A model generated the notes under the pieces. That model was given only the letters and a program-made list of their open reading frames with translations, searched no databases and had not been told where the DNA came from. Below are positions 50,997 through 59,835 of a stretch of DNA of 64,000 bases, one piece after another (within the stretch, counting starts at the first letter, position 1; every line of letters begins with the position of its first letter). Origin of the DNA: Cupriavidus pauculus (GTDB lineage Bacteria; Pseudomonadota; Gammaproteobacteria; Burkholderiales; Burkholderiaceae); assembly GCF_008693385.1 (NCBI RefSeq), contig NZ_CP044067.1, positions 558,001-622,000 of the forward strand, in the 5' to 3' direction. A program made the position numbers and the translations under genes.

Positions 50997-51587
50997 ATGG
51001 AAGCCATCGACCTCTCCCCCAAGGCCGTTGAAATCGTCGTATGCACGCAATCGCTGCTGGCTACGCGCGGGTACAACGGCTTCAGTTACGCCGATATCTC
51101 GGAAAAGGTGGGCATCAGCAAGGCCAGCATTCATCACCACTTTCCGAGCAAGGCCGAGCTGGTCGAGGTCGTCGTCAAGCTGTATCGGCAGGAAACGCGC
51201 AAGGGCGTGGCCGCGATCGAGGCGCATACGGATGTGCCGCTCGACCGCCTGCGCGCGTACACCGGCTATTGGGAGCGCTGCATTGGCGATGGATCGGCCC
51301 CGATCTGCATCTGCGCGATGCTCGCGTCCGAGCTGCCGGCGATTCCCGAGGCCGTGGCCACCGAGGTGCGGGGGCATTTTCAGGATCTGACCGGATGGCT
51401 TTCGTCGGTGCTCGCCAACGGCGCGGCCGTTGGGACGTTCCGGCTGCGCGGGAATGCCGACGCGGAGGCGGCTGCATTCCTGGCCACGGTGCACGGCGGG
51501 ATGATTGCGGCGCGTGTCCATGGCAACCCCGGGTTGTTCGGTGCCATCGTCGGTCGGACCGTGCAGATCCTGCTCGCATCGGACTAG
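50997..51587 (+). CDS. TetR family transcriptional regulator
   Basis: 196 residues. The helix-turn-helix FSYADISEKVGISKASIHHH is canonical, and the C-terminal domain has GSAPICICAMLASELPAIPE, as in the AcuR-like group. The matching palindromes before this gene and before the DUF308 membrane gene indicate that it represses both. The two genes lie 114 bp apart in the same orientation. Confidence 0.9.
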   Translation: MEAIDLSPKAVEIVVCTQSLLATRGYNGFSYADISEKVGISKASIHHHFPSKAELVEVVVKLYRQETRKGVAAIEAHTDVPLDRLRAYTGYWERCIGDGSAPICICAMLASELPAIPEAVATEVRGHFQDLTGWLSSVLANGAAVGTFRLRGNADAEAAAFLATVHGGMIAARVHGNPGLFGAIVGRTVQILLASD

Positions 51588-51659
51588 GCGCCCTTGAAGG
51601 ACCGTCGGAAGCATTGAGTCGTCCCCTGCCATACGGGGACTTTTATTTCACCAGGCAGT

Positions 51660-51677
51660 CTACCAACTAGTTGGTAG
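51660..51677. promoter_or_regulatory. TetR operator copy 2
   Basis: Perfect 18-bp palindrome CTACCAACTAGTTGGTAG, sharing the 14-bp core with the copy at 50971. It lies 24 bp before the DUF308 gene start. Confidence 0.85.
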
Positions 51678-51701
51678 CAGGCATCACCAACAGGAACCAC
51701 C

Positions 51702-52289
51702 ATGACCGAACTCAGCCCCAATGGCGCATTGCAAGCCAACCGCTGGCTCAAGCCCTACTACTACGGACGCGCGGCATTCTCCATCGTGTGGGTCGCCGCC
51801 GCGTTCACGGTCGGCAAGACCAACCCCGCCGTCGCGGCGATCCTGCTGATGATCTATCCCGCATGGGACGCGCTGGCCAACCTCGTGGATGCCCAGCGCA
51901 ACGGCGGCATGCGCCGCAACCCCACGCAGACCCTCAACGTCGTGGCCAGCGGCGTGACCACGGCGGGCGTCGCCATCGCGCTGGGCCTGAGCATGAACGC
52001 CGTGCTCGGCGTGTTCGGCACCTGGGCCATCCTCGCGGGCCTGTTCCAGCTGGCCACCGGCGTCCGTCGCTGGAAGACCTCCGGCGCCCAGTGGGCGATG
52101 ATCCTGAGCGGTGCGCAATCGGCGCTGGCCGGGGCGTTCTTCATCAAGACCGCCGCCGGCGTGCAGGTGCCGGGCATCACGGACTTCGCACCGTATGCGG
52201 CGTTCGGCGCGTTCTACTTCCTGATCTCCGCGATCTCGCTGTCCATCGCCGATATGCGCCGCACCAAGACGCGTCAGTTCGGTGCCTGA
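51702..52289 (+). CDS. DUF308/HdeD-like membrane protein
   Basis: 195 residues with about five to six hydrophobic segments and a short cytoplasmic N-terminus (TELSPNGALQANRWLKPYYY). The repeat-like GVFGTWAILAGLFQLATGVRR segment resembles the DUF308 (HdeD) family, whose best-known members help acid-stress resistance. AGGA precedes the ATG. Control by the TetR protein upstream is strongly suggested by the shared operator. Its end overlaps the convergent beta-lactamase gene by 16 bp. Confidence 0.75.
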   Translation: MTELSPNGALQANRWLKPYYYGRAAFSIVWVAAAFTVGKTNPAVAAILLMIYPAWDALANLVDAQRNGGMRRNPTQTLNVVASGVTTAGVAIALGLSMNAVLGVFGTWAILAGLFQLATGVRRWKTSGAQWAMILSGAQSALAGAFFIKTAAGVQVPGITDFAPYAAFGAFYFLISAISLSIADMRRTKTRQFGA

Positions 52290-53140
52290 TCCGGCAACGC
52301 CCCAACCTGCCTGAGCACGGCACGTCCGATCTCCAGCCGCTTGGGGCCCGTCTCCATCTTCGACATGTCGAGGTTCATCGCGAACACGTACGTGTCGTCG
52401 CCGCGCGTCACCCAGCCGACCCACCAGCCGACGCCGACCTTGCCCGACGTGGCCCAGCCTGTCTTCGCGCGCAGCGTATAGGCAGGCGTCTGCTCGATGG
52501 TCAGGATGTCGTCGAGCGCGCGAAAGCTTTGCTCGGAGATCAGCGGAACCTTGTGCGCGGCCGCGTTGCGCAGGAAGTCGATCTGCTGGTACGTCGTGAT
52601 CTTCAGATGGCCATTGAGCCAGAAGCGGTCCACCGGCCCTTCGACATCGGCATTCCCGAAATGCGCGGCCCCCAGATACTTGCGGTACTGCGCGGTGCCC
52701 ACGCGGCGCGCCAGCACCTGATAGGCGGGCACGCACGAATTCCTGAGCGCCACGCGCAGCGGCACATCGGCGTTGCACGCCGCGGGCAGGATCGGCTTGC
52801 CTTCATGCAACCACGGCTTGCCGTCCCATGGCAGCTTGTCGTGATCGACATCGGCCACCGCCCCGGTTTCCAGCCCGATCAGCGAGTTGAAGATCTTGAA
52901 CGTGGAGGCCGGCGAATACGCGGTGGCCGCGCGCTTCGGGTTATAGGTCAGCATGCGCTGCCGCCGCACGTCGTAGACGACCATGGTGCCATCGACACCG
53001 GCCGCATCGAACAGCGGTTTGGCATCGATCGGCGCTTCGGTAGTCTTGCCCGGCTGGACCGCCTGGGCTGCGTGTAATGGCACGGCCGCGCAGGCCAGCA
53101 GCAGCGGCGCGATCAGCAGGCCCGCAAATCTCTTTCGCAT
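52274..53140 (-). CDS. Class D (OXA-type) beta-lactamase
   Basis: 288 residues from the ATG at 53140, which has AGAGG five bases upstream; a longer open frame has no such site. A signal peptide ends near LHAAQA (about residue 26). Class D motifs are in order: Ser79-Thr-Phe-Lys82 (nucleophile and carbamylated Lys), NSCV (SxV box), FGN in AHFGNADVEG (YGN in many) and KTG in RAKTGWA. It acts in the periplasm, hydrolysing penicillins and perhaps other beta-lactams. Similar OXA enzymes are intrinsic to Ralstonia and relatives. Its 867-bp frame has base use like its neighbours, so recent acquisition is not suggested. Confidence 0.92.
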   Translation of the reverse strand: MRKRFAGLLIAPLLLACAAVPLHAAQAVQPGKTTEAPIDAKPLFDAAGVDGTMVVYDVRRQRMLTYNPKRAATAYSPASTFKIFNSLIGLETGAVADVDHDKLPWDGKPWLHEGKPILPAACNADVPLRVALRNSCVPAYQVLARRVGTAQYRKYLGAAHFGNADVEGPVDRFWLNGHLKITTYQQIDFLRNAAAHKVPLISEQSFRALDDILTIEQTPAYTLRAKTGWATSGKVGVGWWVGWVTRGDDTYVFAMNLDMSKMETGPKRLEIGRAVLRQVGALPDQAPN

Positions 53141-53192
53141 GTCACCTCTCATATGCACTCTCTTGTGGTTGTGATGGGTGAGCGGAGCATAG

Positions 53193-54929
53193 GTGCCGGC
53201 GCAGGACTCGCCAACCGGGGCCGCTGTAACACGCGTAACATGGCGAGCCATGACCGCACGCCAACCCATCCATATCGACCTCACGGGCCCCTATGCCGTG
53301 GACGGCCGCTCCGCGCGCTATCAGTCCGTCTGGCTGCTCGCGCGCATCTGGCTGGCCGCGTCGCGCGACCGCGAAGATCTCGGCGTGGCGATCGTGCGCG
53401 CGCGGTTTGCGGACGCCGCCAATGTGCGGATGATCGTCTCGCGCGCGTTCGGGGATTTCACGCGCTGGGGTGTGGAGGTTGGATGGGGCCACGGATCGGA
53501 CCACGGATCGGACCACAGATCGGACCGACACAAGGCCACCGATATCGCCGCGCTGCGCGCCGACCGTCGCAGCCGCGGGCCGTTCTGGATGACACGGGCC
53601 ACCGCGCGGCAACTGCGTTTTACCGCGCATGGCAAGGCATTGCGCGCGGCGGGCGTGGCGCGCTGGCTCGGGCAGGCAAACCCCGACGCGCCCGCGCCGC
53701 CATCCGCGGACAGCGATGGCCTGCAGTACGTGATGCGCGATATGGATTTCTGGCGCCATCTGACGGTGGCCATGCGCGGCGCGCAGGATGGCTTTGCGGG
53801 CGTGGTCGATCATGCCGTGGCCGAGTCGTTTCGCGCCGCGCATCGCAGCGCCGCGGACGCGTTCCAGCAGGCGCTCTCGCTGCTCAAGGAGAGCCTGGCC
53901 TGGCGCCGCAGCGACCGGCTCGACAAAAGCCGCGCGGCACTGCGGCGGTTCGAGAAAATCGTCGCGGGCGGCCGCGTCAACGCCGCGCTGCCCACGTTCG
54001 CGGCCATGGCCCATGTGGTCCGTGCGTGGGAGCACTACACACGCGGCGATCTCGATGCCGCGCGGCATGAGCTCGCGCGGCTCGCGGGCGATCCCGAGTT
54101 GCGGCCCGTCGTGCGCTACAACCCGCGGATTCGCTTCGAGACGCTGAACCTGGAAGCGCTGATCCACAAGAGCATTGCGTTGCGGCCCCCGGCAATGCCC
54201 TCGCGAACGCCCGCGCAGACGCCCTCGCCGATCCAGCCGGCGGCACGGCATGCTGCCGCGCGCCACGCGCTCGAAGGCTTCTCCGGCGCACTGCAGGCCG
54301 CCTACGAAGCGGACTCCGTGGACGCGGCCCAGCACGCCGCCGCCAATATCGGCTGGTCCCTATGGCTGTTCTGGCGTTACGGACTCGTGGACGCACAACG
54401 CACGCTGGAAGCCGGCGATCTCCAGCGGCAATCCATGCGATGGCTCGGCCTGTCGGAATGGATCTGCGACCGCTTCGGCGTCGGCGGCGGCTCCGCGTGG
54501 AACACGATCTTCCTGCTGCGCGTCGCGCGCGGCGATATCGATGCCCAAGCGCCCGCATCGCTGACCGCATTCCGCGCGCGCCGTCCGCTCACGGTCGCCG
54601 CGGCCATCGATGCGCTGCGCCCCTTCCACGCCCCGTTTGCGCCAGCCAAGGGCTTCGTGCGATGGTCGTCGGTCGCGGCATTCGCGCTCGAGGAACACGA
54701 CACCGGCCGCGTACGCTACAACGCGCTGCAGCTGGCCAACCTGCTACTCGAATCCGCGTGGTACCTCACGCACGAGCAAGGGGCATCGGCGCAGGCCTAT
54801 GCGGCAATGGAGCGGCTGGCGGCGCAGCTTGCCTCCTTGCGCGCGGCCGAGCGGGGATTCTTCCATGCCGAGATTCGCGGCTTTCCGCCGGAACTGCGCA
54901 TGGCGGCCGCGGAGGCTGCGCGGTCCTAG
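53193..54929 (+). CDS. Hypothetical protein, 578 residues, helical, unrecognised
   Basis: I do not recognise this family. The start at GTG 53193 has GGAG in good position; ATG 53250 is the alternative. There is no signal peptide. The first ~100 residues (PIHIDLTGPYAVDGRSARYQ, SVWLLARIWLAASRDRED) could be a winged-helix-like or small alpha/beta domain. The remainder is helical, with regions (HVVRAWEHYTRGDLDAARHE and LQLANLLLESAWYLTHEQGA) that resemble TPR-like scaffolds. A His/Gly/Ser/Asp run (about residues 100-113) comes from a 12-bp tandem repeat. The gene is flanked by convergent LysR and divergent beta-lactamase genes. Confidence 0.6.
   Translation: MPAQDSPTGAAVTRVTWRAMTARQPIHIDLTGPYAVDGRSARYQSVWLLARIWLAASRDREDLGVAIVRARFADAANVRMIVSRAFGDFTRWGVEVGWGHGSDHGSDHRSDRHKATDIAALRADRRSRGPFWMTRATARQLRFTAHGKALRAAGVARWLGQANPDAPAPPSADSDGLQYVMRDMDFWRHLTVAMRGAQDGFAGVVDHAVAESFRAAHRSAADAFQQALSLLKESLAWRRSDRLDKSRAALRRFEKIVAGGRVNAALPTFAAMAHVVRAWEHYTRGDLDAARHELARLAGDPELRPVVRYNPRIRFETLNLEALIHKSIALRPPAMPSRTPAQTPSPIQPAARHAAARHALEGFSGALQAAYEADSVDAAQHAAANIGWSLWLFWRYGLVDAQRTLEAGDLQRQSMRWLGLSEWICDRFGVGGGSAWNTIFLLRVARGDIDAQAPASLTAFRARRPLTVAAAIDALRPFHAPFAPAKGFVRWSSVAAFALEEHDTGRVRYNALQLANLLLESAWYLTHEQGASAQAYAAMERLAAQLASLRAAERGFFHAEIRGFPPELRMAAAEAARS
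53489..53524 (+). repeat. Three tandem copies of a 12-bp unit in the 578-residue gene
   Basis: ccacggatcgga at 53489 and 53501, with ccacagatcgga at 53513. In frame, encoding His-Gly-Ser-Asp units. Confidence 0.9.
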
Positions 54930-55858
54930 GTGGGATCCATCACGGGACCCATCACGGGTCCCATCAACTCCGCCGCCGTATCCACCAGCACCTGCCGGAA
55001 CCACCGATGCGCGGGATCCTGCCGGTACCGCACGTGCCACGCGATATCCACGGGAAACGTACCGAGATCGACCGGTGACGGCAGCACCTTGAGCCGCGCA
55101 TCTTTCGCGATCTGGTTGCAGATCAGCCGCGGCAGCGTCGCGCAGTAATCGGTCTTCGCGATGATCTCGGGCACCGCCAGGAAGTGGGTCACGGAGATCG
55201 CCAGCTCGCGCCGCAGCCGTTGCCGCTCGAGCGCCTGAAACAGGCCCACGCGCAATCTGCCCGGCGGCAGCACATTGACGTGCCGCAACTGCTCGTACTG
55301 CTCCCGCGACATCGTGTCGCCGATCTCCGGATGATCGGCGCGCACGACGCAGGCCAGCCCGTCGTCCATCAGATGCTGGATCACGAGGCTGTCGGGCGGA
55401 TCGACGATGCGGCCGAGCGCCATGTCCGTCGTGCCCGAGATCACACCGGTCTCGGCGAGGTCGCTGCCGAACGGGGTCAGCGACACCTTCACCCCCGGCG
55501 CCACCTCGCGCAGCCGCGCCACCACGCTCGGGATCAGCACGATCTCCACGTAGCTGTTCGGCGCGATATGGAACTGCCGGACCGATGTGGCGGGATCGAA
55601 GTGCTGTTGCCCGAGGATCACGTCATCGAGCTTCGCCAGGGTTTCGGCCACCACCGGGACGATCGACTCCGCAAACTGCGTGGGCTTGATGCCATACCGC
55701 TCGCGCACGAAAAGCGGATCGCGGAGCGTCTCCCGCAGCCGGTTCAGCGCGTTGGAAAGCGCGGGCTGGGTCATGCCGAGCCGGGCGGCGGCGCGCGTGA
55801 CGCTGCGCTCTTCCATCAGGGCGATGAAGACGGGCAGCAGATTGAGGTCGTATCGCAT
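54926..55858 (-). CDS. LysR family transcriptional regulator
   Basis: 310 residues with canonical helix-turn-helix (MEERSVTRAAARLGMTQPAL, then SNALNRLRETL) of the NodD/LinR-like branch, and an effector domain (FHIAPNSYVEIVLIPSVVAR). The C-terminus ends GPVMGPVMDPT, encoded by a 12-bp repeat. Divergent from an MFS transporter gene (142-bp AT-rich gap), which it probably regulates. Its stop overlaps the convergent 578-residue gene by four bases. Confidence 0.9.
   Translation of the reverse strand: MRYDLNLLPVFIALMEERSVTRAAARLGMTQPALSNALNRLRETLRDPLFVRERYGIKPTQFAESIVPVVAETLAKLDDVILGQQHFDPATSVRQFHIAPNSYVEIVLIPSVVARLREVAPGVKVSLTPFGSDLAETGVISGTTDMALGRIVDPPDSLVIQHLMDDGLACVVRADHPEIGDTMSREQYEQLRHVNVLPPGRLRVGLFQALERQRLRRELAISVTHFLAVPEIIAKTDYCATLPRLICNQIAKDARLKVLPSPVDLGTFPVDIAWHVRYRQDPAHRWFRQVLVDTAAELMGPVMGPVMDPT
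54932..54967. repeat. Three tandem copies of a 12-bp unit at the LysR 3' end
   Basis: gggatccatcac, gggacccatcac and gggtcccatcaa in tandem. On the minus strand it encodes Met-Gly/Asp-Pro-Val units at the very C-terminus of the LysR protein. Confidence 0.9.
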
Positions 55859-55999
55859 GAGTCATCATGCTAGGTGAATATCTAGAATAGAACAAATAAA
55901 TTTCTCAAATATCTGCGCATTACGCATAGTTAGGGCAACGCAGCGCCGCCCAAACCCTCCCGACGCGGAACGGCGCAGATCAAGTTTGAGGAGTTTTTC

Positions 56000-57226
56000 A
56001 TGACTAATGCCATCCGGCTGGACGATTCCCAGCCTTCCCCTTCCAGCGGCCTGTCCCGCTCTCTGGCGCTCTTTGCGCTGGCACTCGGCAGCTTCTGTAT
56101 CGGCACGTCCGAGTTCGCCAGCATGGGCGTGATTCAACTGTTTTCGGCAAGCCTCGGCATCGACGTGCCGCAGGCGACCAGCGCGGTCACGGCCTATGCG
56201 CTGGGCGTCGTGGTCGGCGCGCCGGTCGTGACGCTCGCCGCGGCCCGGCTCAATCGCCGCACGCTGCTGCTCGCGCTGATCGCGCTGTTCGTCGTCGGCA
56301 ATGTCCTGTCGGCGATGGCATCGAGCCTGCCGTTCCTGATTGCCGCGCGCTTTGTCAGCGGTCTGCCGCAGGGCGCGTACTTCGGCGCCGGCGCGATGGT
56401 CGCGAGCTATATCCTCGGCCCGGGCCAGTCCGGCCGCGCGTTCGCCATCGTCATGACCGGCCTCACCGTCGCGACGATCATCGGCTCGCCGCTTGCCACG
56501 TTCCTTGGCCAGACGCTTGGCTGGCGCGAGACGTACCTCGCGGTGGCCGCGCTGTCCGCGGTGGCATGGCTTGCGATTCGGCAGTGGCTGCCCCGCACCC
56601 GTGCCCTCGATGGCGCACCGATCGTGCAGGAGCTGTCCGCGCTGCGCAGCGGCAAGGTCTGGGGCGTGATGGCCGTAGCGACGGCCGGCATTGCCAGTCT
56701 GTTCGCGATCTATACGTTCGTTGGCCCGATCGTCACCGATGCGACCAGGCTGGCGCCGTCGATGATTCCGGTGGCCCTCGCGATCTTCGGTATCGGCATG
56801 ACGGCCGGCAATTCGGTGGGTGGCCGTGCGGCCGACAAGTATCCGATGCGCGGTCTCGTGCTGGGCCTTGGCGGTGCGCTGGCGGTGCTCGTGGTCATCG
56901 CCCTCGGCGGACAAACGCCTTCGGTCCTGTTCCCCGCGCTGTTTGCGCTCGGGGCCGCGCTGATGGCTTCCATTCCCACGATGCAGGTCCGGCTGACGCG
57001 CTTTGCTCCGCAGGCGCCTTCGCTGATGGGTGCGATGACGCTGGCCGCCTGCAATCTGGGTAACGCGATCGGTGCGTGGGCAGGTGGCGCGACGATCGAT
57101 GCGGGCTTTGGACTGCTGTCGGTGGCATGGGCGGGCTTTGCCCTCACGCTGACCGGCCTCGCGATCTTCGGCCTGACGCTTGTCAACGCCACGCCCCGGC
57201 AGCCGCTGGCGGCGGAAGCGGTCTGA
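56000..57226 (+). CDS. MFS transporter, DHA1 family (AraJ/NepI-like)
   Basis: 408 residues, twelve membrane segments, GAGGAG before the ATG. The motif ALALGSFCIGTSEFASMGVI in helix 1 and RFVSGLPQGAYFGAGAMVAS in helix 4 fit drug/sugar/purine exporters such as AraJ, NepI and YdhP. Loop 2-3 is AARLNRRTLLLALIAL. Function is probably efflux of a small molecule. It is divergent from a LysR gene and followed after 56 bp by a DJ-1/PfpI gene. Confidence 0.88.
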   Translation: MTNAIRLDDSQPSPSSGLSRSLALFALALGSFCIGTSEFASMGVIQLFSASLGIDVPQATSAVTAYALGVVVGAPVVTLAAARLNRRTLLLALIALFVVGNVLSAMASSLPFLIAARFVSGLPQGAYFGAGAMVASYILGPGQSGRAFAIVMTGLTVATIIGSPLATFLGQTLGWRETYLAVAALSAVAWLAIRQWLPRTRALDGAPIVQELSALRSGKVWGVMAVATAGIASLFAIYTFVGPIVTDATRLAPSMIPVALAIFGIGMTAGNSVGGRAADKYPMRGLVLGLGGALAVLVVIALGGQTPSVLFPALFALGAALMASIPTMQVRLTRFAPQAPSLMGAMTLAACNLGNAIGAWAGGATIDAGFGLLSVAWAGFALTLTGLAIFGLTLVNATPRQPLAAEAV

Positions 57227-57282
57227 TCTTCTGCTGATTCACGTTCTTCACATACTTTTTAACGCCTTTCCAGGAGCCAATC

Positions 57283-57951
57283 ATGTCCATCAAGCACGTA
57301 CTGTTTATCCTGACCAACGCCGCCGAGATCGGTCCGAACCATCGGCCCACGGGATACTTCTTCCCTGAAGTCGCCCACCCGTACGAAGTGTTCGCCGAGT
57401 CGGGCGTGGCCGTCGAATATGCCTCGCTGCAAGGCGGCACGCCGCCCGAAGACGGCTACGACGCCAACGACCCCGCGCAACTCGCGTTCCGCAACAGCGC
57501 GGCCATCCGCCGCATGGCCCATAGCCGCAAGCTGTCGGAAGTCGATGTGCTCGACTACGATGCGATCTTCTTCCCGGGCGGCCTGGGGCCGATGGTCGAT
57601 ATCGCCAACAACCCGGAAATCCAGCGCGCCGTCGAACGCGCCTGGCAAGGCGGCAAGATCGTCGCCGCGGTCTGCCACGGCCCGGCCGCACTGCTCGGCG
57701 CCAAGCTGGAAGACGGCACCCCGCTGATCAAGGGCCGCAAGCTGACGTCGTTCTCGAACGCCGAGGAAGCGGGCTACGCCCAGGCGGACGTCCCCTTCCT
57801 GCTCGAATCCGCACTGCGCGAAGACGGCGCCGAGTATTCGTCGGCGGACGTCTGGCAAGAGAAGGTCGTGGTGGACGGCAAGCTGATGACGGGCCAAAAC
57901 CCGGCATCGGGCGGCCCGCTGGCGAAGGCGATTGTGGAAGCGCTGCGTTAA
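57283..57951 (+). CDS. DJ-1/PfpI family protein, glyoxalase III/Hsp31-like
   Basis: 222 residues with CCAGGAG upstream. The nucleophile elbow is VCHGPAALLGAK with Cys (about residue 129) and an acidic partner in FFPGGLGPMVD; a late ASGGPLAKA is conserved in this branch. Members act as methylglyoxal-removing glyoxalases, chaperones or deglycases in the cytoplasm. A strong terminator follows 39 bp after the stop, so the MFS-DJ-1 pair may form one transcript. Confidence 0.87.
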   Translation: MSIKHVLFILTNAAEIGPNHRPTGYFFPEVAHPYEVFAESGVAVEYASLQGGTPPEDGYDANDPAQLAFRNSAAIRRMAHSRKLSEVDVLDYDAIFFPGGLGPMVDIANNPEIQRAVERAWQGGKIVAAVCHGPAALLGAKLEDGTPLIKGRKLTSFSNAEEAGYAQADVPFLLESALREDGAEYSSADVWQEKVVVDGKLMTGQNPASGGPLAKAIVEALR

Positions 57952-57989
57952 GCGGCGGCATTGCACCGCCACGTTCCCGGTTGTTGACA

Positions 57990-58023
57990 CCGCCCGCTCG
58001 CGCAAGCGACGGGCGGTTTTTTT
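57990..58023 (+). terminator. Intrinsic terminator after the DJ-1/PfpI gene
   Basis: CCGCCCGCTCGC and GCGACGGGCGG pair around a GCAA loop with one bulged C, followed by seven T residues. The 3' end of the convergent oxygenase gene lies 32 bp further on. Confidence 0.88.
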
Positions 58024-58054
58024 CCGGCGCTTCCCCTGGCCATGTCCGTGCCGT

Positions 58055-58756
58055 CTAGCTCGCGTCGTGAAAAATAATCCCCGCCGTATGCCGTAGCCCC
58101 GAGCGAACGCGGCTCACGCCGTGCCGCAGGTTCACGCGGTAGCTGCCCCGTGTGCCCTGCACCGGCCGGTGGTGCACGGCGAACGCCACCGCATCGCCCT
58201 GTCGCAATGGCACCACCTCGACGCGGCTCTGCATGCGGGGGCGTTGCTCCGTCATGCAGAACTCGCCGCCGGTGAAGTCCTTGTCCGGCTCGGACAGCAG
58301 GATTGCCACCTGCATCGGGAACACGAGGTCCCCATAGAGGTCCTGATGCAGGCAATTGAAATCTCCCGCGACGTATTGCAGGATCAGCGGCGTGGGACGT
58401 GTCTGGCCCGCCCGATGGCACTGCGCCAGATACGTCGCGTGGTCTTCCGGGTAACGCTGGGCAATGCCCATGGTCTCATTCCACGCATTGGCCAGCCCCA
58501 CAAGACGCGCGTACAACGCCGTGCGCAGGCCGCTCAGCAAGTCCGGCAGCGGATAGCTGAAATACCGATACTCGCCCTTGCCGAATCCATGCCGCGCCAT
58601 GACCACGCGACTTCGGAAATGCTTGTCCTCGGGATAGAGCGACGACAGCGTGCGGCACTCTTCGGGGGACAGCAGCTTCGGCAGCACCGCGCAACCGAAG
58701 CGGTTCAACGCGTCGTGGATCGTGGGCCAGTCATAGGCGGCGACGCGTGCGTTCAT
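58055..58756 (-). CDS. 2OG-Fe(II) oxygenase, coupled to ada
   Basis: 233 residues from the ATG at 58756, which overlaps the ada stop by four bases. The iron site is visible as His-x-Asp in CLHQDLYGD and a distal His in VHHRPVQG; the 2OG-binding Arg lies in SYRVNLRHGVSR. It belongs to the prolyl 4-hydroxylase-like/AlkB-type double-stranded beta-helix class, but is not a textbook AlkB. Translational coupling to Ada strongly suggests a role in repair or response to alkylation damage. Confidence 0.85.
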   Translation of the reverse strand: MNARVAAYDWPTIHDALNRFGCAVLPKLLSPEECRTLSSLYPEDKHFRSRVVMARHGFGKGEYRYFSYPLPDLLSGLRTALYARLVGLANAWNETMGIAQRYPEDHATYLAQCHRAGQTRPTPLILQYVAGDFNCLHQDLYGDLVFPMQVAILLSEPDKDFTGGEFCMTEQRPRMQSRVEVVPLRQGDAVAFAVHHRPVQGTRGSYRVNLRHGVSRVRSGLRHTAGIIFHDAS

Positions 58757-59835
58757 GCCACCTCCGTCGCCTCTCGATCCAGCAGCACGCGCTTGCGATC
58801 GACACCCCATGCATAACCCGACAACGCGCCGTCATTGCGCACGACGCGATGACACGGAATCGCGACCGCGAGAGGGTTCGCCGCACAGGCACCCGCCACC
58901 GCCCGCACCGCTTTCGGTGCGCCGATGCGTCGGGCGATCTCCGCGTACGAAGCAGTTTCGCCCGCGGGAATCGCCTGAAGCGCGCGCCACACGCGTTGTT
59001 GAAACGCGGTACCGCGCACGTCGAGCGGCAAGTCGAGCCCACCCCCCGGAGATTCCACGAGGCCAACGACCCGCGCGACAAGCGCCTCATAGTCCCGATC
59101 CGCCCCGATCAGCCGCGCCTTCGGAAAGCGGTCCTGCAGATCGCGCACGAGCGCGTCAGGGTCGTCGCCTAGCAGAATCGCCGCCACGCCCTTCTCGCTC
59201 GATGCCACGAGGATCGCACCGAGCGTTGTCTGCCCTACGGCGAACCGGATCGTCTCGCGCGCCCCGCCCGCGCGATACTGCGAGGGCGTCATCCCGAGCA
59301 TGTCGTTCGACTTCTCGTAGAAGCGTCCGCTCGAACTGAATCCGGCCTCGTAGATGGCCTCGGTCACCGACGTGCCCGCGACAAGCCCATCGCGCACCTT
59401 CTTCGCGCGATGCGCGGCCGCATACGCCTTGGGCGTCAGCCCCGTCACCGCCTTGAATACGCGATGGAAGTAGCTCTGGCTACGGCCGATGGCATCCGCC
59501 AGTGCTTCCAGCGACGGCTCGACGTCGCTGTCCTCGATGATGCGGCAGGCCCTGGCGACGAGCGCGGCGTTCTCCGCATCGACCGACGCCCCCTCGGGGT
59601 TGCAGCGCTTGCACGGCCGAAACCCGGTCGCACGCGCGCTTTCCAGCGTGTCGTGCAGCTGCACGTTCTCTGGGTTGGCGACGCGCGAGGGACACGACGC
59701 GCGGCAATAGACGCCCGTTGTGGAGACGGAGTACCAGAACTGGCCGTCCGCGGACTTGTCGCGGGCGACGATGCGCGCCCATCTCGGGTCTTCCGTCACT
59801 GGGAGCGCGTTACGGTTCGATCGTGCGGTGTTCAT
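58753..59835 (-). CDS. ada: Ada: methylphosphotriester/O6-methylguanine methyltransferase and regulator
   Basis: 360 residues from the ATG at 59835, with AGGAAG upstream. The N-terminal Zn-binding domain has YCRASCPSR and FRPCKRCNP (four Cys; one accepts methyl from phosphotriesters). An AraC-type helix-turn-helix follows (SLEALADAIGRSQSYFHRVF), and the C-terminal methyltransferase has the active site IPCHRVV (Cys about 328). Methylated Ada is expected to activate its own operon, which here includes the 2OG oxygenase. Confidence 0.95.
   Translation of the reverse strand: MNTARSNRNALPVTEDPRWARIVARDKSADGQFWYSVSTTGVYCRASCPSRVANPENVQLHDTLESARATGFRPCKRCNPEGASVDAENAALVARACRIIEDSDVEPSLEALADAIGRSQSYFHRVFKAVTGLTPKAYAAAHRAKKVRDGLVAGTSVTEAIYEAGFSSSGRFYEKSNDMLGMTPSQYRAGGARETIRFAVGQTTLGAILVASSEKGVAAILLGDDPDALVRDLQDRFPKARLIGADRDYEALVARVVGLVESPGGGLDLPLDVRGTAFQQRVWRALQAIPAGETASYAEIARRIGAPKAVRAVAGACAANPLAVAIPCHRVVRNDGALSGYAWGVDRKRVLLDREATEVA

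Noticed and set aside
52274..53140. OXA gene as recently acquired resistance cassette
   Set aside because: No integron attC site, insertion sequence or base-composition shift is visible around it.
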